From positions 34,052,753-34,116,752 of the forward strand of contig NC_068349.1 in the NCBI RefSeq assembly GCF_014633365.1: a stretch of DNA of 64,000 nt, in the 5' to 3' direction. Numbering within the stretch: the first letter of the stretch is position 1; each line of letters opens with the position of its first letter. Made by a program: the position numbers and the translations under genes. This document shows, piece after piece, positions 35,017 to 48,767 of the stretch. Origin of the DNA: Diospyros lotus. Its lineage: Eukaryota > Streptophyta > Magnoliopsida > Ericales > Ebenaceae. The notes beneath the pieces were generated by a model. It did no database searches, was not told the DNA's origin, and saw nothing but the letters and a program-made list of their open reading frames with translations.

Positions 35017-37135
35017 TTAATACCTCGAGAATGAGGTGAGAGCCAAACCAATAAAGCTTACATAGAAAAGAGAGATCCAAAAATATGTAAGGGCATTATA
35101 GGAGTTAATACTAGAGATCCTCGAATTGATATGCCACTTGCATAGAAGAAGCAATTTGCTAGAGGAGAAAGCATGTTGCCATCACTACATCAAATTTGAT
35201 TTTTTGAGGTATTTTAATATATTTCAAGTGCAATTAGAGATGAAAAAAATAAATAAAATTAAGGGCTCCTAATAATTATTTTTTAGAAATAAATAGTAGA
35301 GCAAATGTAAATTTTTATAGGTAAATTGCCTTTGAAATTTTGTTATAAAGACAAAAAAATTAAGTGTCTCAAATAACTATGATTTTAAGATAAATAACAG
35401 ACACGATTTTATATTATGTCTCTAACCTAAATTTTTTAAGATAAAAAAGATTTATATATTTAAAAAATATTTTTTAAGACAAATTGCAAGTAAGCCTCCC
35501 AAAAAGTACCTACCTCTAAAATTGAAATTTGTTGTATTGCAAGTAGTCCTAAAAAGTCAAGCTTGATTAAGTGTATTTTTGGTATAAAGGCTACACAAAA
35601 CCAAAATTGTCCCAAGAGATGTAACATTTTACCATAATGACTACATCTATCCTACGAGGAGGAGATTGGGCAACGAAGCGAGCCAAAGCTGAGGTACTCC
35701 TATATTTTGAATGCCATCCAATCTACCAAACCCCAACTAGAGAAATGGTTCAATGTATGCGAAGGTTGACAATGCAAGGAAGTTTGTGAATGCCATGGTT
35801 GACATCAGAGTTAGGGACTTACTTATGTCTGATGAGGTATGCGTAACACCCTATTATTTTGTATAAATTTTGAAGAATTTTGTGAATAAAGTAAATTGTC
35901 ATTTTGGTATATGTTGCCAAAATCTTTATTTTAATTAAACACTAGAGTCAACCAAACATGATAAATTGTATTTGTTTCGATGAATAAAATAACTTTTATA
36001 TGAGATTATGTATAGACGAATAGATAAAGATAAAAACATAATCTAATAAATCTCACCACAATAAGATTAACCAATTCAAACTAAAGATAATTCAATGGAT
36101 AAATCTAATTAATCAAATTCTAGTAAATTCAAGTACTAATGTGACATGATTTATCAATTACCCCTAATAATTTTGATATTTGATTTGTGACATGATGGAA
36201 AGGATTTAGATAAGTATTAAATGTACTAGGAGGGTTTGGAAATAATCTAGAAAGATTGAATATACTCATAATGAACAACTTAAATTGAGAAAATCAATCT
36301 CTAGAATGCAATTTTTTTAGGGCACCTTATTGTAAATTAATTGGTTGGCTAATTAATTCTTATAGAAATTCAACAAACAAGGCCATGAAGCTAAGGATAT
36401 CATTCTAGACTATAGTTATTCAATCGACTAAGAGAAAGGTTCATCTTTTCTATTGAATAATTGAATATTCTATTAAAAAAGAAAATTTAATCTTTTTAAT
36501 CCTTTAAATTTATACTATGAATTGAAAAACATCTTTTTTGATATTTTCCAAGAATGAATATTATGAATTTTTAAAATATAAAATGTTACAACATGTTTAT
36601 AAGATTAAAATTGAAAATTAAAAAATATTTTCTAAAACTAAAGGAGCCATGGGTTTTTTATTCTTTACTAAAAAATTAATTATTTAATAAAATTAAAAAA
36701 ATTTTAAAAATATTTTCTGTAACAAAAAATATTTAATTATTTTCTTGAATAATTAAATAGATGGAGTTTGAATAATTGGTGACCATGCAATCAATGTGTA
36801 ATTAATTAGAGATTTAATTCTTGAAAACTTGAGTTTTAACATGAGCTTCGAAAGAGTCTAAAAAATGTTAGAATTAACCGATATCCTTGGACAATATTTG
36901 TTATTTTTAAAAGATTTTATGTACATCCTCAGAATATATGTCGAGCGGTTGGATGAGTAATATGTTGGTGTCAATCCAGTAAATTATAAATTTGATTCTT
37001 GTCTTATACGATGACTAAAGTCTCAATCTGCAATTTATCTTCTCTAATATAATTAAAGGCATAAATACTGAGAACTGCACAAAGAACCTTTTAAGTTTAA
37101 AGCTTGATATAGGCCTAAACTTAATATCTACTAAT
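35017..37135. other. AT-rich spacer upstream of the first P450
   Basis: I see no gene. A piece at about 36940-37005 has tRNA-like words (GTCGAGCGGTTGGATGAG, later AATTTGATTCTTGTC) and may be a worn SINE. The rest is AT-rich. Confidence 0.4.
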
Positions 37136-37145
37136 TACTTTTATA

Positions 37146-37329
37146 CGGCTTTGTTATGTTGCCCACTGTCAGGCAACATAGCATTTGCCCGACAGTGAGG
37201 GGGGCATGGGCCCCATGCACGTGGGGCCCATGTGCAGGCACAGACCTCACGTGCATGGGGCTCACACCCCACTCATTGTCGGGCGGGCAAATGCTATGTT
37301 GCCCGATAGTGAGCAAAGTAGCAAAGGCC
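37146..37329. mobile_element. 184-bp foldback MITE with 10-bp target-site duplication, in P450 promoter
   Basis: TACTTTTATA occurs at 37136-37145 and 37330-37339. Inside, the left arm (GGCTTTGTTATGTTGCCCAC, then GGCAACATAGCATTTGCCCG) is matched on the minus strand by the right arm (GGCCTTTGCTACTTTGCTCA, then GGGCAACATAGCATTTGCCC). Nearly the whole element is palindromic. Long arms and a 9-10 bp duplication suggest a Mutator-like MITE. It ends 92 bp upstream of the P450 TATA box. A one-sided relative lies in RPL37A intron 2 at 3956-4056. Confidence 0.8.
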
Positions 37330-37420
37330 TACTTTTATATTATAAAAACATTAGTAGTGTTTGTTTCCCTCCACTTAAATAACAAAACTTCGAGCCAAAC
37401 AATGACAAACCGGCAGAAGT

Positions 37421-37429
37421 ATATATAAA
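37421..37429 (+). promoter_or_regulatory. TATA box of the first P450
   Basis: ATATATAAA lies about 160 bp upstream of the chosen start codon at 37589. This places transcription start near 37450, just after an upstream ATG at 37444, so that ATG probably does not matter. Confidence 0.5.
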
Positions 37430-37588
37430 TTGACGGAGAGAACATGCGACGTAATCTTTTCTGTTGTTTAATGGGAGGAGAGGACACATGGAAGATGACG
37501 AATTGCAAGCACATGAAAGAGACTCTAAAATCAATCAGACTCGAGGTCAAAGCGAAGCAGAGCGGTGAAGACGACGCCGACGAAGATA

Positions 37589-40500
37589 ATGATGGAGGAG
37601 GAGATGCTGCATTTCACAGCGAAGATCGTATTGGCGGTGGTTTTAGGCGGAGCGCTGGCGCTGCTTGCAATGGTGTATAACGTGCTGTTGTTGAAGCCGT
37701 CGAGGCTGAGAGCGAAACTTCGCCGCCAAGGCGTCCGAGGCCCGTCGCCTTCCTTCCTCTACGGGAACATTCCAGAAATGAAGAGAATCCAATTCCAGGT
37801 TCAATCCAATCCGATCGCAATCGCAGGAGATCGCGAATCTCGAGGTGGCGCCGTAGTTCATCACTGGCCTCCCGCCGTCTTCCCCGACATCGAGCAGTGG
37901 AGAAACGAATACGGTACTCTCTCTCTCTCTCTCTCTCTTTCTCTCCAACTGATAAACATGGCCGAAGTTACTGGAGAATTAGGGAGGAACTTGTATTAGA
38001 TAAATCCTAAGTCTTATATCTTGAAATTGAGTGATTGGATAAAATTCAATTTGATTGTGAATAGAGAAAGAGATATATATTGGAGACTCAATCTAATTAG
38101 AGTTGTTGTCTATAAGTTGGCACCTCTGGTTCACTTGTTGATTGACCACATCAGTAATATGGGAAATGATGTAGTCATATTCCTGTGGTGTGTTCAAAGT
38201 GATCGCAACTAGATAAATGGAGTCTCAAAAGAGTGTGTGACCAATTATCTGAAATAGTTAGGATTAAGATGATTTCTAGTTTTATTCATGTAAAAATTGT
38301 GTTGGAAGGGTTCGTAGTTTTTTTTGGTGCAAATTACTATTTGGTCGATTATTCCGTTGAAAAAGGCTCGTGGATGTAGGCATTGAGGTCAAACTATGTC
38401 AAATTTTCTGTATTTTTTTTTTCTTTTGATTTTTTTTGCGTGATTGTGTGTGATGCGATACAAACAACTTGATTGATCAACTTTATGAAATTTAGATTTA
38501 CTTATTGGGGGGTGAAATGTTGATGCCAGGGCCAATTTTCACATATTCTACTGGAAACATACAAATACTGTGCATAACAGATCCAGAGATGGCAAAGGAA
38601 GTGAGCCTCTGCACCTCTCTGAGCCTGGGCAAACCTTCCTATCTATCCAAGGAAAGGGGGGCTCTGTTAGGAGAAGGAATTTTATCATCAAGTGGACGGT
38701 ACTGGTCTTATCAGAGGCATATCATTGCTCCAGAATTCTACTTTGACAAGGTTAAGGTAAGCAATCCAAACTCTGTACCATTGATTGATGTTTTTACTCT
38801 TTTTTGGTGGGCTCCTATCAGTTTTCCTAGTGTTGAAGCATGTTTTGTAGCCACAAATAGAAAGAAAGCGACCTATATTCACTTTCTCTCTTTAGTCCTA
38901 ATTGCTATATCACTTCTTCTCTGAAATGCTCCAGTGATCCTCCATCATAGCAGGAAATCAGCATGGTTACTAAGTCACCCCCCAAATCTGGACACATTTT
39001 TTACTGAATTTAGTTTTGTTGTCTTACAAAAATTCATCTATGAACAAGCTTTTTCCGAATTCTACTTGGTGTGGATGTAGGCACTACAAGTTGTTGCATT
39101 TTCCAATAGTACATGCACGAATAAAAGATTATATCACAGAAAGAATCACATGAACTTGAATATTAGTTTACCATCTATTTGGTTCTACAATAACTTACTG
39201 AAAGACTTATTTAAAAAAAAAAAATCCTGTCTAGAAAAAAGTCGAATGCTAACTTTTTCCCAGTAAAGGTTAGTGTAAAATTTAAATATCAGATGAGAAA
39301 AAAAATTCCAAACAGTTCACATTCAGAGCACCGAGACAGATTTGCTGAGGCATGAAAGAAACAAGGCTTGCAATAACAAATTAATCAACAAGATGTCTCC
39401 ATAAGTGAAGTCAAGTATTAAACTATTGCATCAAAATACCTACCAACTTACATGAAAGGAAATCCTTCGCATCACCTAGCCCCAAAAAAAAAAAGAAAAC
39501 ATTTGCATCACTAGTTTACAAGATTCTGATTCTAGAACGTGTATTTTTTAGCAAAGGGTCATGCCAAAAGTGTATATCTTGCTCTATAAGTGGAAGGATC
39601 TTCATAGACCAAGCTTCACAAGAAAGTATAAGTAAGCTAATAGATATCTTTTCTTCTTTACCCTTGAACTAAGTAGACATGAGCAAGGATAGTCCCATTG
39701 GCACTCAGTTTCACTGAAGATAAAATGAACACACATGATTACAAGTACCTTCTCAACAACAAATAAGTCCATGAGTTATCCAAATTAGATAACCTCACAA
39801 GAGAATCCTGAGAAACTAAAATTGTTAATTGTCCTCTGTACATCAGTAGCAACAGCTGACACTGAAATGTTAGAGTTAGTTTCGTCTAAGCAAATGGATA
39901 CTACTTTTATTGTGTACATACTTCAGTAATTTGGCTTTTAAATAAGAAACAAAAAGAACTAGTTTGTGGGCCTTGCTCAGCTCCATAATAACTAATCCAA
40001 GTTTTATTGAAGGGTATGGTGAGCCTAATGGTGGACTCAACAACTGTGATGCTTAAATCTTGGGAGAGTAAAATTGTATCAGGGGGAGGAAATGCTGAAA
40101 TCAAAGTTGATGACGACATGAGGATTTTGTCTGCAGATATAATCTCAAAAGCTTGTTTTGGAAGCAACTACTCTCAGGGAGAGAGAATATTCTTAAAGCT
40201 CCGAGCCATTCAAAAGACCATGTCCAAGGGACACATCGGGGTCCCTGGATCGCGGTACGGTGACTAATCCCATTTGCTTCTATAACAACTGACCATACCA
40301 ACTCGAAGAATCATTGGACAAACCTTTTACCCTATTATTAACTTTCCATAAGTGGTTTTGAAACAACGTTTGGAAACAACTTATATCAGATTAATGAAGA
40401 CATTAGCTCTAAAACATCTTCTTCCAGTAATTATACATGCGAGTCATTCATCTAATGCTCTGCACAGTTTTATGGTCCTTTTGATTCAAAAGTTTTGAAT

Positions 40501-41385
40501 GTCTTAGGTTTCTACCAACCAAAAATAATAGGAAGATGTGGAGATTGGAGAGAGAGATTTACTCAATGATATCAAAGATGGTTAGAATACGCAGTGAGGC
40601 CAAAGGTGAGAAAGACCTTCTACAAATGATACTGGATGCTGCCAAGCGTCATGAAGACAACTCTAGCCTGTGGTCTAGAATTAATTCAGACAAGTTTATA
40701 GTGGACAACTGCAAGAATATATACTTTGCTGGCCATGAGACCACAGCCATCTCAGCATCATGGTGCTTGATGTTACTGGCTGCATATCCAGAGTGGCAAG
40801 ATCGAGTTCGTTCAGAGGTGCTTCAGATCTGTGGGGAGAAACTTCCTGACGCTGATATGCTTCCAAGCATGAAAACTGTAAGTTGCTATAAGGTGATAGA
40901 TATATACTGTCACTAAATATTGGTCCATTTCATATGGTAACTTTGATCTATCTTGGCAGCTAACAATGGTGATTCAAGAGACGTTGCGCCTTTATCCACC
41001 TGCAGCATATTTAGCACGAGAAGCCTTTCAAGATATCGATTTTAAAGGCTTCCAAATTCCAAAAGGCACGACCGTCCAAATCCCAGTGGCTGTTCTGCAT
41101 CATCATCCAGAGGTATGGGGACCGGACGTGCACCAGTTCAGGCCAGAAAGATTTGCAAATGGAACTCTTGGTGCTTCAAAAATTCCACACACTTTTATGC
41201 CATTTGGAGTTGGGCCCCGCACCTGTTTAGGGCAACACTTTGCCATCTCAGAATTGAAGGTAATTTTATCTCTTATTCTATCAAGGTTCAGCTTCACTCT
41301 CTCCCCGGCATATCAACACTCCCCTGCGTTCAGCTTAGTTATAGAGCCTAAAGAAGGAGTTATCCTGCATGTAAAGAGAGTCTGA
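37589..41385 (+). CDS. CYP714: Cytochrome P450, CYP714 type (first of a tandem pair), 5 exons
   Basis: This is an ER-anchored haem monooxygenase. Exons are 37589-37913, 38530-38756, 40013-40254, 40508-40877 and 40960-41385, with all introns GT-AG; they join to 529 residues. An N-terminal membrane anchor (LAVVLGGALALLAMVYNVLL) is followed by RGPSPSFLYGNIPEMKRIQ and GPIFTYS, typical of CYP714. The I-helix oxygen motif is AGHETT, the K-helix is ETLRLYPP, the clamp is RPERF and the haem loop is FGVGPRTCLGQ. The VPGSRFLPTKNN loop of the CYP72 clan is intact. Known CYP714 enzymes hydroxylate or epoxidise gibberellins, and some members oxidise triterpenoids; which substrate applies here is not decidable. 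The start at 37589 was chosen as the first ATG in frame; 37592 is equally possible. The neighbour at 48768 is its duplicate. Confidence 0.93.
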
Positions 41386-42053
41386 CTGTTTCTCCCTCCT
41401 TTGTAACAGCATGGTTCTTGGTTGTCATATAAATCTATTCCCTGAGTTTTCCAAACTTAAGCACTTTTTATTTTTATATCATGTATCCGTTAGAAAAATG
41501 TATGAACACGGCATTTTCTGCTAATTAGTCAAAAAGACTTGCAATAATATTATATTTAGCAAGGGAATAAGAAAGCAAATAAGGTTTAGAAGAGTCTTAT
41601 AAATGCAGTAGATCGATCATGCGATAATATATCTTGTTGGGTAAATCGTAGACACACCTCCTCTTATAGCTTGACCCATTTGTGTAGACACCTCTTGTAC
41701 TTAAAAAAATTGGCCCTCGGGTCTGGACGCCTATGTGCTTTCAATTCTTAGCATACACATCCAGATTCTCTCTATTAATTTTAGGAGTTGATGCTGTCTA
41801 TTATAAGTCAAAGCGATCTTGTTTTACATCACATAACATTAATTAAATTATTTAAATCAAAACTAAATTTAAATAAAAAAAAAAATGAAAATAGTACTCA
41901 TCGACTAGAACCCGTGAGTTCCAACCAATGGAGAACTCATGATGTCGGCAGGCAACCCGCCTGAGATGGTGATGGAAGAAGAAGACCAAGACGAAGACGA
42001 TGATCTGTTGTTGGTCCAACAAATAAAGAATCTATTGCAGTTATCACTCAGAT

Positions 42054-42170
42054 GGAACAAACCCACCCAGATCAAACCTAGATCGGTTTGTTCCATATGG
42101 GTTGGGTTCATTCTAGAATAAACCCAGATGGCTTCTTAGAGCAAACCCAGCTCCAAAAGCCATCTGGGTT
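42054..42170. repeat. Two adjacent perfect-stem hairpins
   Basis: Stem 1 pairs GGAACAAACC at 42054-42063 with GGTTTGTTCC at 42085-42094. Stem 2 pairs AACCCAGATGGCTT at 42121-42134 with AAGCCATCTGGGTT at 42157-42170, a 14-bp perfect stem with a 22-nt loop. CCCAGAT and TGGGTT words recur between them. No gene is nearby. Confidence 0.7.
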
Positions 42171-45100
42171 CATTCCAAATCTAAAAGTTCTTTGGAATGA
42201 ATCAATTTTTGAAGCTTCGATCCTTCTTCTTCTTCCCTTTGGAATTGGTCGGTTGTGGGCATCCACCAGTGAGTTGTCTGTCAGTTGGACGGATTCTAGC
42301 TAGGGATTTTTTTTTTTTAATTTAATTGTAGTTTTTGATTTAAGTAATTTAATTAATCTTATGTAACTTAAAATAACATTAGTTTACTTTATGATAGATA
42401 GTGTCAACTTTTAAAATAAATCATGACTGATGATAGTATCATAAATTATGTGTCGCATTCTTATTGAAAAAGATATTAAACAAAGAAAATAATAACACAT
42501 AATCTCTTTAGACTCTTTCAATAAAAAAATATCACATAATTACTAATATAATCACCAATTACGACTTTAAACATTATTCACTTAAAATTGATAAAGATAG
42601 TATGAAAGCACCAAGACTTTTATTGTCTACACAAAAAAATCAAACCACGTGAGATGTCTATACATACAATGTATCCTATCTCTTTCACTATTCAACAGTG
42701 AATGGCATTTTTATCACAATTGCAATTATGTGAATTGAAAATTACTTAGGAAAATATGTTGGGAAAAACAGGTGGTACCGCATGCTTTGAAAGTGCTCTC
42801 GCTAGAAAATGCAAAAAATAACCTAAAATTAATATAGTCTCTTGTGGATAAGAGTTTTTGTTGAAAAATCACCCCCTTGCCCGCCCTACTGTTCATGTGC
42901 ATGTCATTCTTGAAAATCAATGCAATTACATATTATGACTAGAGACATGAACGTAATTATGGTCATGATGATTGTAGTTAGTGACTTGTGTACGATAGAA
43001 AGTGTCATTGAAAATCTTGGAGGGTATATTTGGAAATACCACATTGACCCCATCAAAAGTGAAAAAATTGTGAGAATGACATGGATAGGAAAATGACTTC
43101 CCACTTATGTTTTGGAAGGATTGTTTACGGAGATATTTATTATAGATACGGTATGAAAAGGGTTTTAGTTTGAGTAAATCATAAAGTCGTTTACTTTATA
43201 ATTTATGTCTTTGATATTCGTCTTTAAAGTATAAAATTGCACAATAAAACATTGATTGATTTTGTAATGAATGGTTAAGATGTATATCTAACTGATGAAT
43301 TAACAGTACATCAATCCTTCAAAAGAAGAAATATTTTTTTTGCGATTAAAATTATTAGAAGATTATGTTAACTCGTAAGGTCAAGGACTATTTGATCAGG
43401 AGTCGGGTAGGGTTCTAAATATCTTAATTCATTTTTTCAATCAAGGTTGACATAAAGAGGATGGTATTCACCATTCCCGTTCTGTTCTAATACTTTCTAT
43501 ATATATATCATATTTATATTATCTATTATATTAAATATTAAAAATAGGAAAATATTACCTATTTTATATATTTTTCTATATAAATATTATATATTCTATT
43601 AATTAAGTAAATAAGAGATTATGAAATATTGTTAATAAGGTGAATTTCAAAATATTCTTTTCTATTTTAAAAATTATTTATACTGTTATGATAATTTAAA
43701 TTTTTTAACCAAAAAAAAAAATTAGTTCAATGTTTCCTTACTCAACCCGACCCGACCTGACCTGACCTGAGGCGGGTAGGGTATGACCCAGCCTCGGTTA
43801 CGATCAACTTGTACTAATTTTCTTAATTCTTATGGTACAAAGAGGAATTGAGAAAAGACCAATTCAGTTGAATCATACTAGATGTACATCATTTTTATAC
43901 ATTTTGAGCTATATAAAGGGATATTATGATCAAAATGTTTCACGCGTCTCATGAGAGATATTTTTGTCATTAATATATCTTTATGTAGTTTAAAATATAC
44001 ACAAAGATATATCAATAATATTATTCGATTTTAAAATTATATATGGAGAATTAGTTGGATGATGATGAAGATGAAGATGAAGAAGAAGCCCTCGATCCCT
44101 ATCTCATCACCCGCCTGCCTGCCTGCCTGCCTTGGAGTTGGCGCGCTGCAGGGAGAAGTCTCGTGATGGTGTTGGTGTGATATAAGAGCCATATTTGAAA
44201 TTGAAAGTAATGCCGCGATGGGGGGACGTGCATTAAGTGATTCCCGGCCAAAATGTTAACAAACATATATGCAACTATATTTATTTATAGTGCTCATATA
44301 TATATATATATATATATAAGAGAATAGTAGGGTTTAAAGTGTGGACACGTCGAGTTCTTGGTAAAAGTGGAGTGGATAAGGATGTTACGTAACAAAGGCA
44401 TTGCAAGAGATTGGATGAACAAAAAAAAATGTCTTCTAGGTCTTAAAATGTCGACGCGTGTTTATTTTTATATTTTTAAAAATAAAAAAATTAAAATAAT
44501 AAAAAATTGTGTTAATTATTTTCATCACAAACATGTTCAAAATTTCAAAAGGTAAAAAATGCTACAGACAAAAAGAATGCATTTTCAATTATTTCAAAAC
44601 AGACACTCAAAATATAAAATTAAAAATGAATTCAAAACTCAAAATTGAAAACTGAAACACAAAAAGAACAACCTCTCGATTTTCGGTTGGAACATTTAAA
44701 TTGACTGAACCGACCGAACTTTAAAACGATGTTGTTTTGATATTTATTTTCTTTGATTTTGTATTTTTCATCTATTACTTCAATTTTTATTTTTTTTTGT
44801 TTAATCAGTTCGGTTCGATTTATATGATTTGGGTTTAATTTTTCGATTATCGATTAGTTCGATTTTTCAAGTTAATTAGTTGATTCGATTATGTTAATTA
44901 GTCTACATTATTCTTATGATCGAGTTTATTAATAAATAGGTTACAATTTTTCGTTATTAGCTTATTGTGCAAGAAATAAGATCGACTCTTTCCCTCATTC
45001 ATTTAGGAAGTGAGACATTATAGGAGCGAATGCACTGATCTCGCCACAATGTAATATTAAATTTATACTTAATATTATAACAAACATTCAAAACGTAACA

Positions 45101-45746
45101 GTAAGAGATAAAGATGAATGTTGCCTGACACAAACATGCAGGGAATGGGTGAAGAGGAAGGGGGAGAAGGAGAGTGAGCTCTCTTGCCAGGGCTCACGCC
45201 CCTTTCTAAGTTTGCTAACATCGGATAAATATTATATTATTAGACACGAGAACATAACATTTCACCAATAAAAGAATATAATGACATCCCATAATAGGCC
45301 AAAACTCAAATTTCTTCGCATAATAAAATATTTGATTTCTCTCTTCTATATAAATTTTAAATCTCCACCTACATATAGTGTCCAACATTTCATTGTCTAA
45401 TAATTGCCACTTAATTCATATTGTAACCCAACCAAAGATATAAGCTGTGACAAATCACATGACCCACATCAATTGCTAAAAAAACAAAGTTGATTGAATA
45501 TTTAATTGATCTAATTGAAGTAGACCTAAATGCCACCATCATAATAAACAATTATTACATTCTATTTCTACATACACACACACACACATATAATATAATA
45601 TTGTAGCCATTTATGATGAAAGGAGCTTTGGAAACGCAATCTCCAACCCAAAATTCTAGAAAATATATTATTAGATAAATATTAAATATCATTTGCACAT
45701 CAAGTTGTGTTATCATAAGAGTATCAAGTTACTAATAATATCTCAG

Positions 45747-45785
<39 letters not shown>
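45747..45785 (+). repeat. C39 homopolymer
   Basis: This is an uninterrupted run of 39 C, the longest of several C/G runs in the window. It lies between the P450 genes, not in coding sequence. Confidence 0.9.
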
Positions 45786-48671
45786 ATGGATCCCACCCTT
45801 AAAATGACATATTCCAAATTAACTAATAAGTGTGTCTCTCTATGGCTATCATGCACCCTTTATTTCTTATTTCAATGAAATAATTTATTTTGAATATAAT
45901 TATTATCAAAGTTCTTAATTGTTATAGAATGTGTGGTTCGAGTCATAATTATTATCGAATAAATGAATTTATCCCCCTAGGCCCATCAATTTGCACGATG
46001 GTAGTGGCCTTGCACTGTAATAAAAGTTTACTTTTTAAATAACATTTATTAAAATGAGTAAGATAAAGTTATATCAAAATAAGGTTAGAATATTTTTCAG
46101 ACCAAGATATGAAATGGTCAATATAAGATTGAGAAGTATTCCAATATTTTTATCAAACTATTTGTTAAAATGTTTTAGAATGTATTAGAGAACACATGCA
46201 TTATTTTTTTCTTATCTATAAGGATCAAGATAAATTTATCTAGAGAAAAGAAAAAATAAATTTATCTAAAAAAATATAAATAAGAAGTCACGTGACTTCT
46301 TTTTCAAAGATCGTCAAATAAGTTTAACAAACGCATTGAAAAGAACAAAAATCTAAAATATTTTCATATCTTATCTTTTTTTATTTATATCTTAGTTAAT
46401 AAATAATATTTTAATAAATTTTCGTGTTAAAAAAGATTCAGTGTGATTTAAATTGTGTCATTAATTAAGTTATTTTGGTGTTGGAGTCTTTTAAGTAAAA
46501 GATACAAACTTAATATTCGCCATTATAGGGCTTATTTTATGATAATTTGACTTTTGCACTTCATGACTATCTATAAGTTCCATGTACAAAAAGAAAAGAA
46601 TTCTATTCTTAATACTCTATAAAATACAATCTTAAATAACATTATCAATTTCTAAATTTAAATACAATATGCGCCGACATATTTAACATAACTAAACTCG
46701 ATTCGAATTCATAATTTCAAATCTAACATGTACCAATTATTAAGATACACCAAATATTTAAGTTATTTTAGTAAATAAGATAATGTCATTCATGATTTAT
46801 GGACAATTAAAACTTACAAAAACTTAAAATCTCAATCTCATTAATACTATTACTTTATCACTAAAAGAATATTCTGGTTGCAGCACTACATTTAATGGTG
46901 CAATTAAGCACAAATTCCACCATGTAGGAGAAAATTTGGTGATGCCCACTAAAGGCAAATCATGGCCATAAGTTCAAGCTCTCACCAGGCAGTAAGATAG
47001 TAGGAAGGTTGCCTGGGCATATTAAAATCTGTCAAACACATTGAAACCAACAGCTACTATAAATATATTATACATGTAAAGTGGAGACAAGCTGTCACAT
47101 TAAGCAAATTGTCAAAATGCTGATGACTTCAACATTAAAAAATAAAAATGAAAACAATCAAATTAGATCTCATAGGAATGCAAATGGAAACCACCAACAG
47201 CTATGTGACATATCATTCTATTGTGGCTCCTTCAGATGTCCACTCAAAGCCAATGACTACAACAACATGCAACAAGTCAGCACCCACTGGCTGAAATAAA
47301 ATAAATTTGGGACAGAATCAATTATAAAAAATAAGAGAAAAAAAAAGTATAATTGAATCATGAATCAACAAGAATATCTTGCATTTTGACAGCAAATATA
47401 TCTCCTTCAGATCTTAAGCAAATCCATCATGATGTTTCATCTCAGTGATGATGAACTTCCAGGGAAAAGGAAAGGGAAAATGATCCACCACTTAACACAG
47501 GGATAAGCATCTTTATTAATTATTACCTCTGAAATTGAATTTGAAATAGAAACCTCAAAAAGGAAGCAGGGGATCATCTATTACCAAAAGAGAAAAGGAT
47601 AGCCTTCTCAGTAACATCCACTAATAACTAACTAACTAACTACCATTGTAGTACAGATACAACCACAAAGCCAACAGAACTGTCACAAGTTGCCGCTAAA
47701 TGCTAATAATAGGAAACAAGATGGACCAGTTTGATTCTATCAACAAACTCTATCCATGTCACCTTTTCATAGTGATATCACGATACAGTTCTAACACTCT
47801 GTGCTCAACACAATATTCTGTGTCTGTTTTATGTCCTCAATTCACAACCATTTGCAGCTTGGGAAGTTCCCAAATTTATTAAAAAAACACTATGGCCTCA
47901 AATATATGATAAAATCACCGAGAATTAAAGTTCATGTACATCCAGAAACCTTGGCATACAATCTAACAAGCTATGTGGCGAAATCAGAGGAGAGATTATC
48001 GGTTGTCCCCCTGTTTTCATTACTAATTTGGTCACTGACTTTTTCTAATTAGATAGTTGCAAATCTATTCCTTGGCAGTTTGGCTATCAAATTCAATGGT
48101 ACTTAATAGAGATAATATTTCTCCACGTATATGTCACAGAAAGTTCCACAAGCCAAAAGAAGATAATAAAATAAGACAAAGCAAAGGCAAGAGAGCATAG
48201 ATTATAATTATATGTTAATTGTTATACTACAGCTGTCCGTATCAGCATCCCACAAAGTAAGGACGTCTAGAATGCAAAAATGGAAGATAAATTTATTAAA
48301 GCAAGAGGGCACATAGTAAATAGACTATTGTTTTTAGATACACTTGTTTTACATTTCCTAAACATATTCACATCATGTGTACCCCACTTTCATGCATCTA
48401 CTGGTAAGAAAATTAAATGTTTGACGCATAAATATACCAACATTTTAAGATTAATATAATAATTCAATGATTGGCCATAATAATTCTGTAAGGTGGTTAA
48501 GATATAGTTAATTAATTTAGTGACATGAGCCATTACATCTAATATGACTCAGACATGAAATTTCCAAAGCCTACTTGAGAAAGCACAGAATAGAAAATAC
48601 ATAAAGAAAAATATATATAACTAAATATTTATATTGTTATAATGTCTCTATCACTACAACCAGATATATAA

Positions 48672-48679
48672 TATAAATA
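48672..48679 (+). promoter_or_regulatory. TATA box of the second P450
   Basis: TATAAATA would start transcription near 48700. The in-frame ATG at 48699 would then be at or before the cap, which supports initiation at 48768. Confidence 0.5.
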
Positions 48680-48767
48680 GCTAGTATTTTCAGACGCCAT
48701 GATAGAAAAATATACATGCAAAGGGGGTGAAGAGAAGAAGAAACTTGGCAGCAGCATCAGCCACAAA

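Larger units (their letters stand above)
41386..48671. other. Spacer between the tandem P450s, no gene seen
   Basis: This is 7.3 kb of mainly AT-rich sequence. It contains two short perfect hairpins (42054-42170), small CCCGACC/CCTGACC repeats at 43744-43772, CCTGCCTG repeats near 44108-44132, a TA repeat at about 44296-44318, and a C39 run at 45747-45785. Open frames are all short and unrecognised. I see no P450 pseudo-exons in it. Confidence 0.5.

Noticed and set aside
46930..47030. Possible tRNA-like SINE head (AAGTTCAAGCTCTCACC)
   Set aside because: A B-box-like word is present, but I found no convincing A-box, shared tail or flanking duplication.
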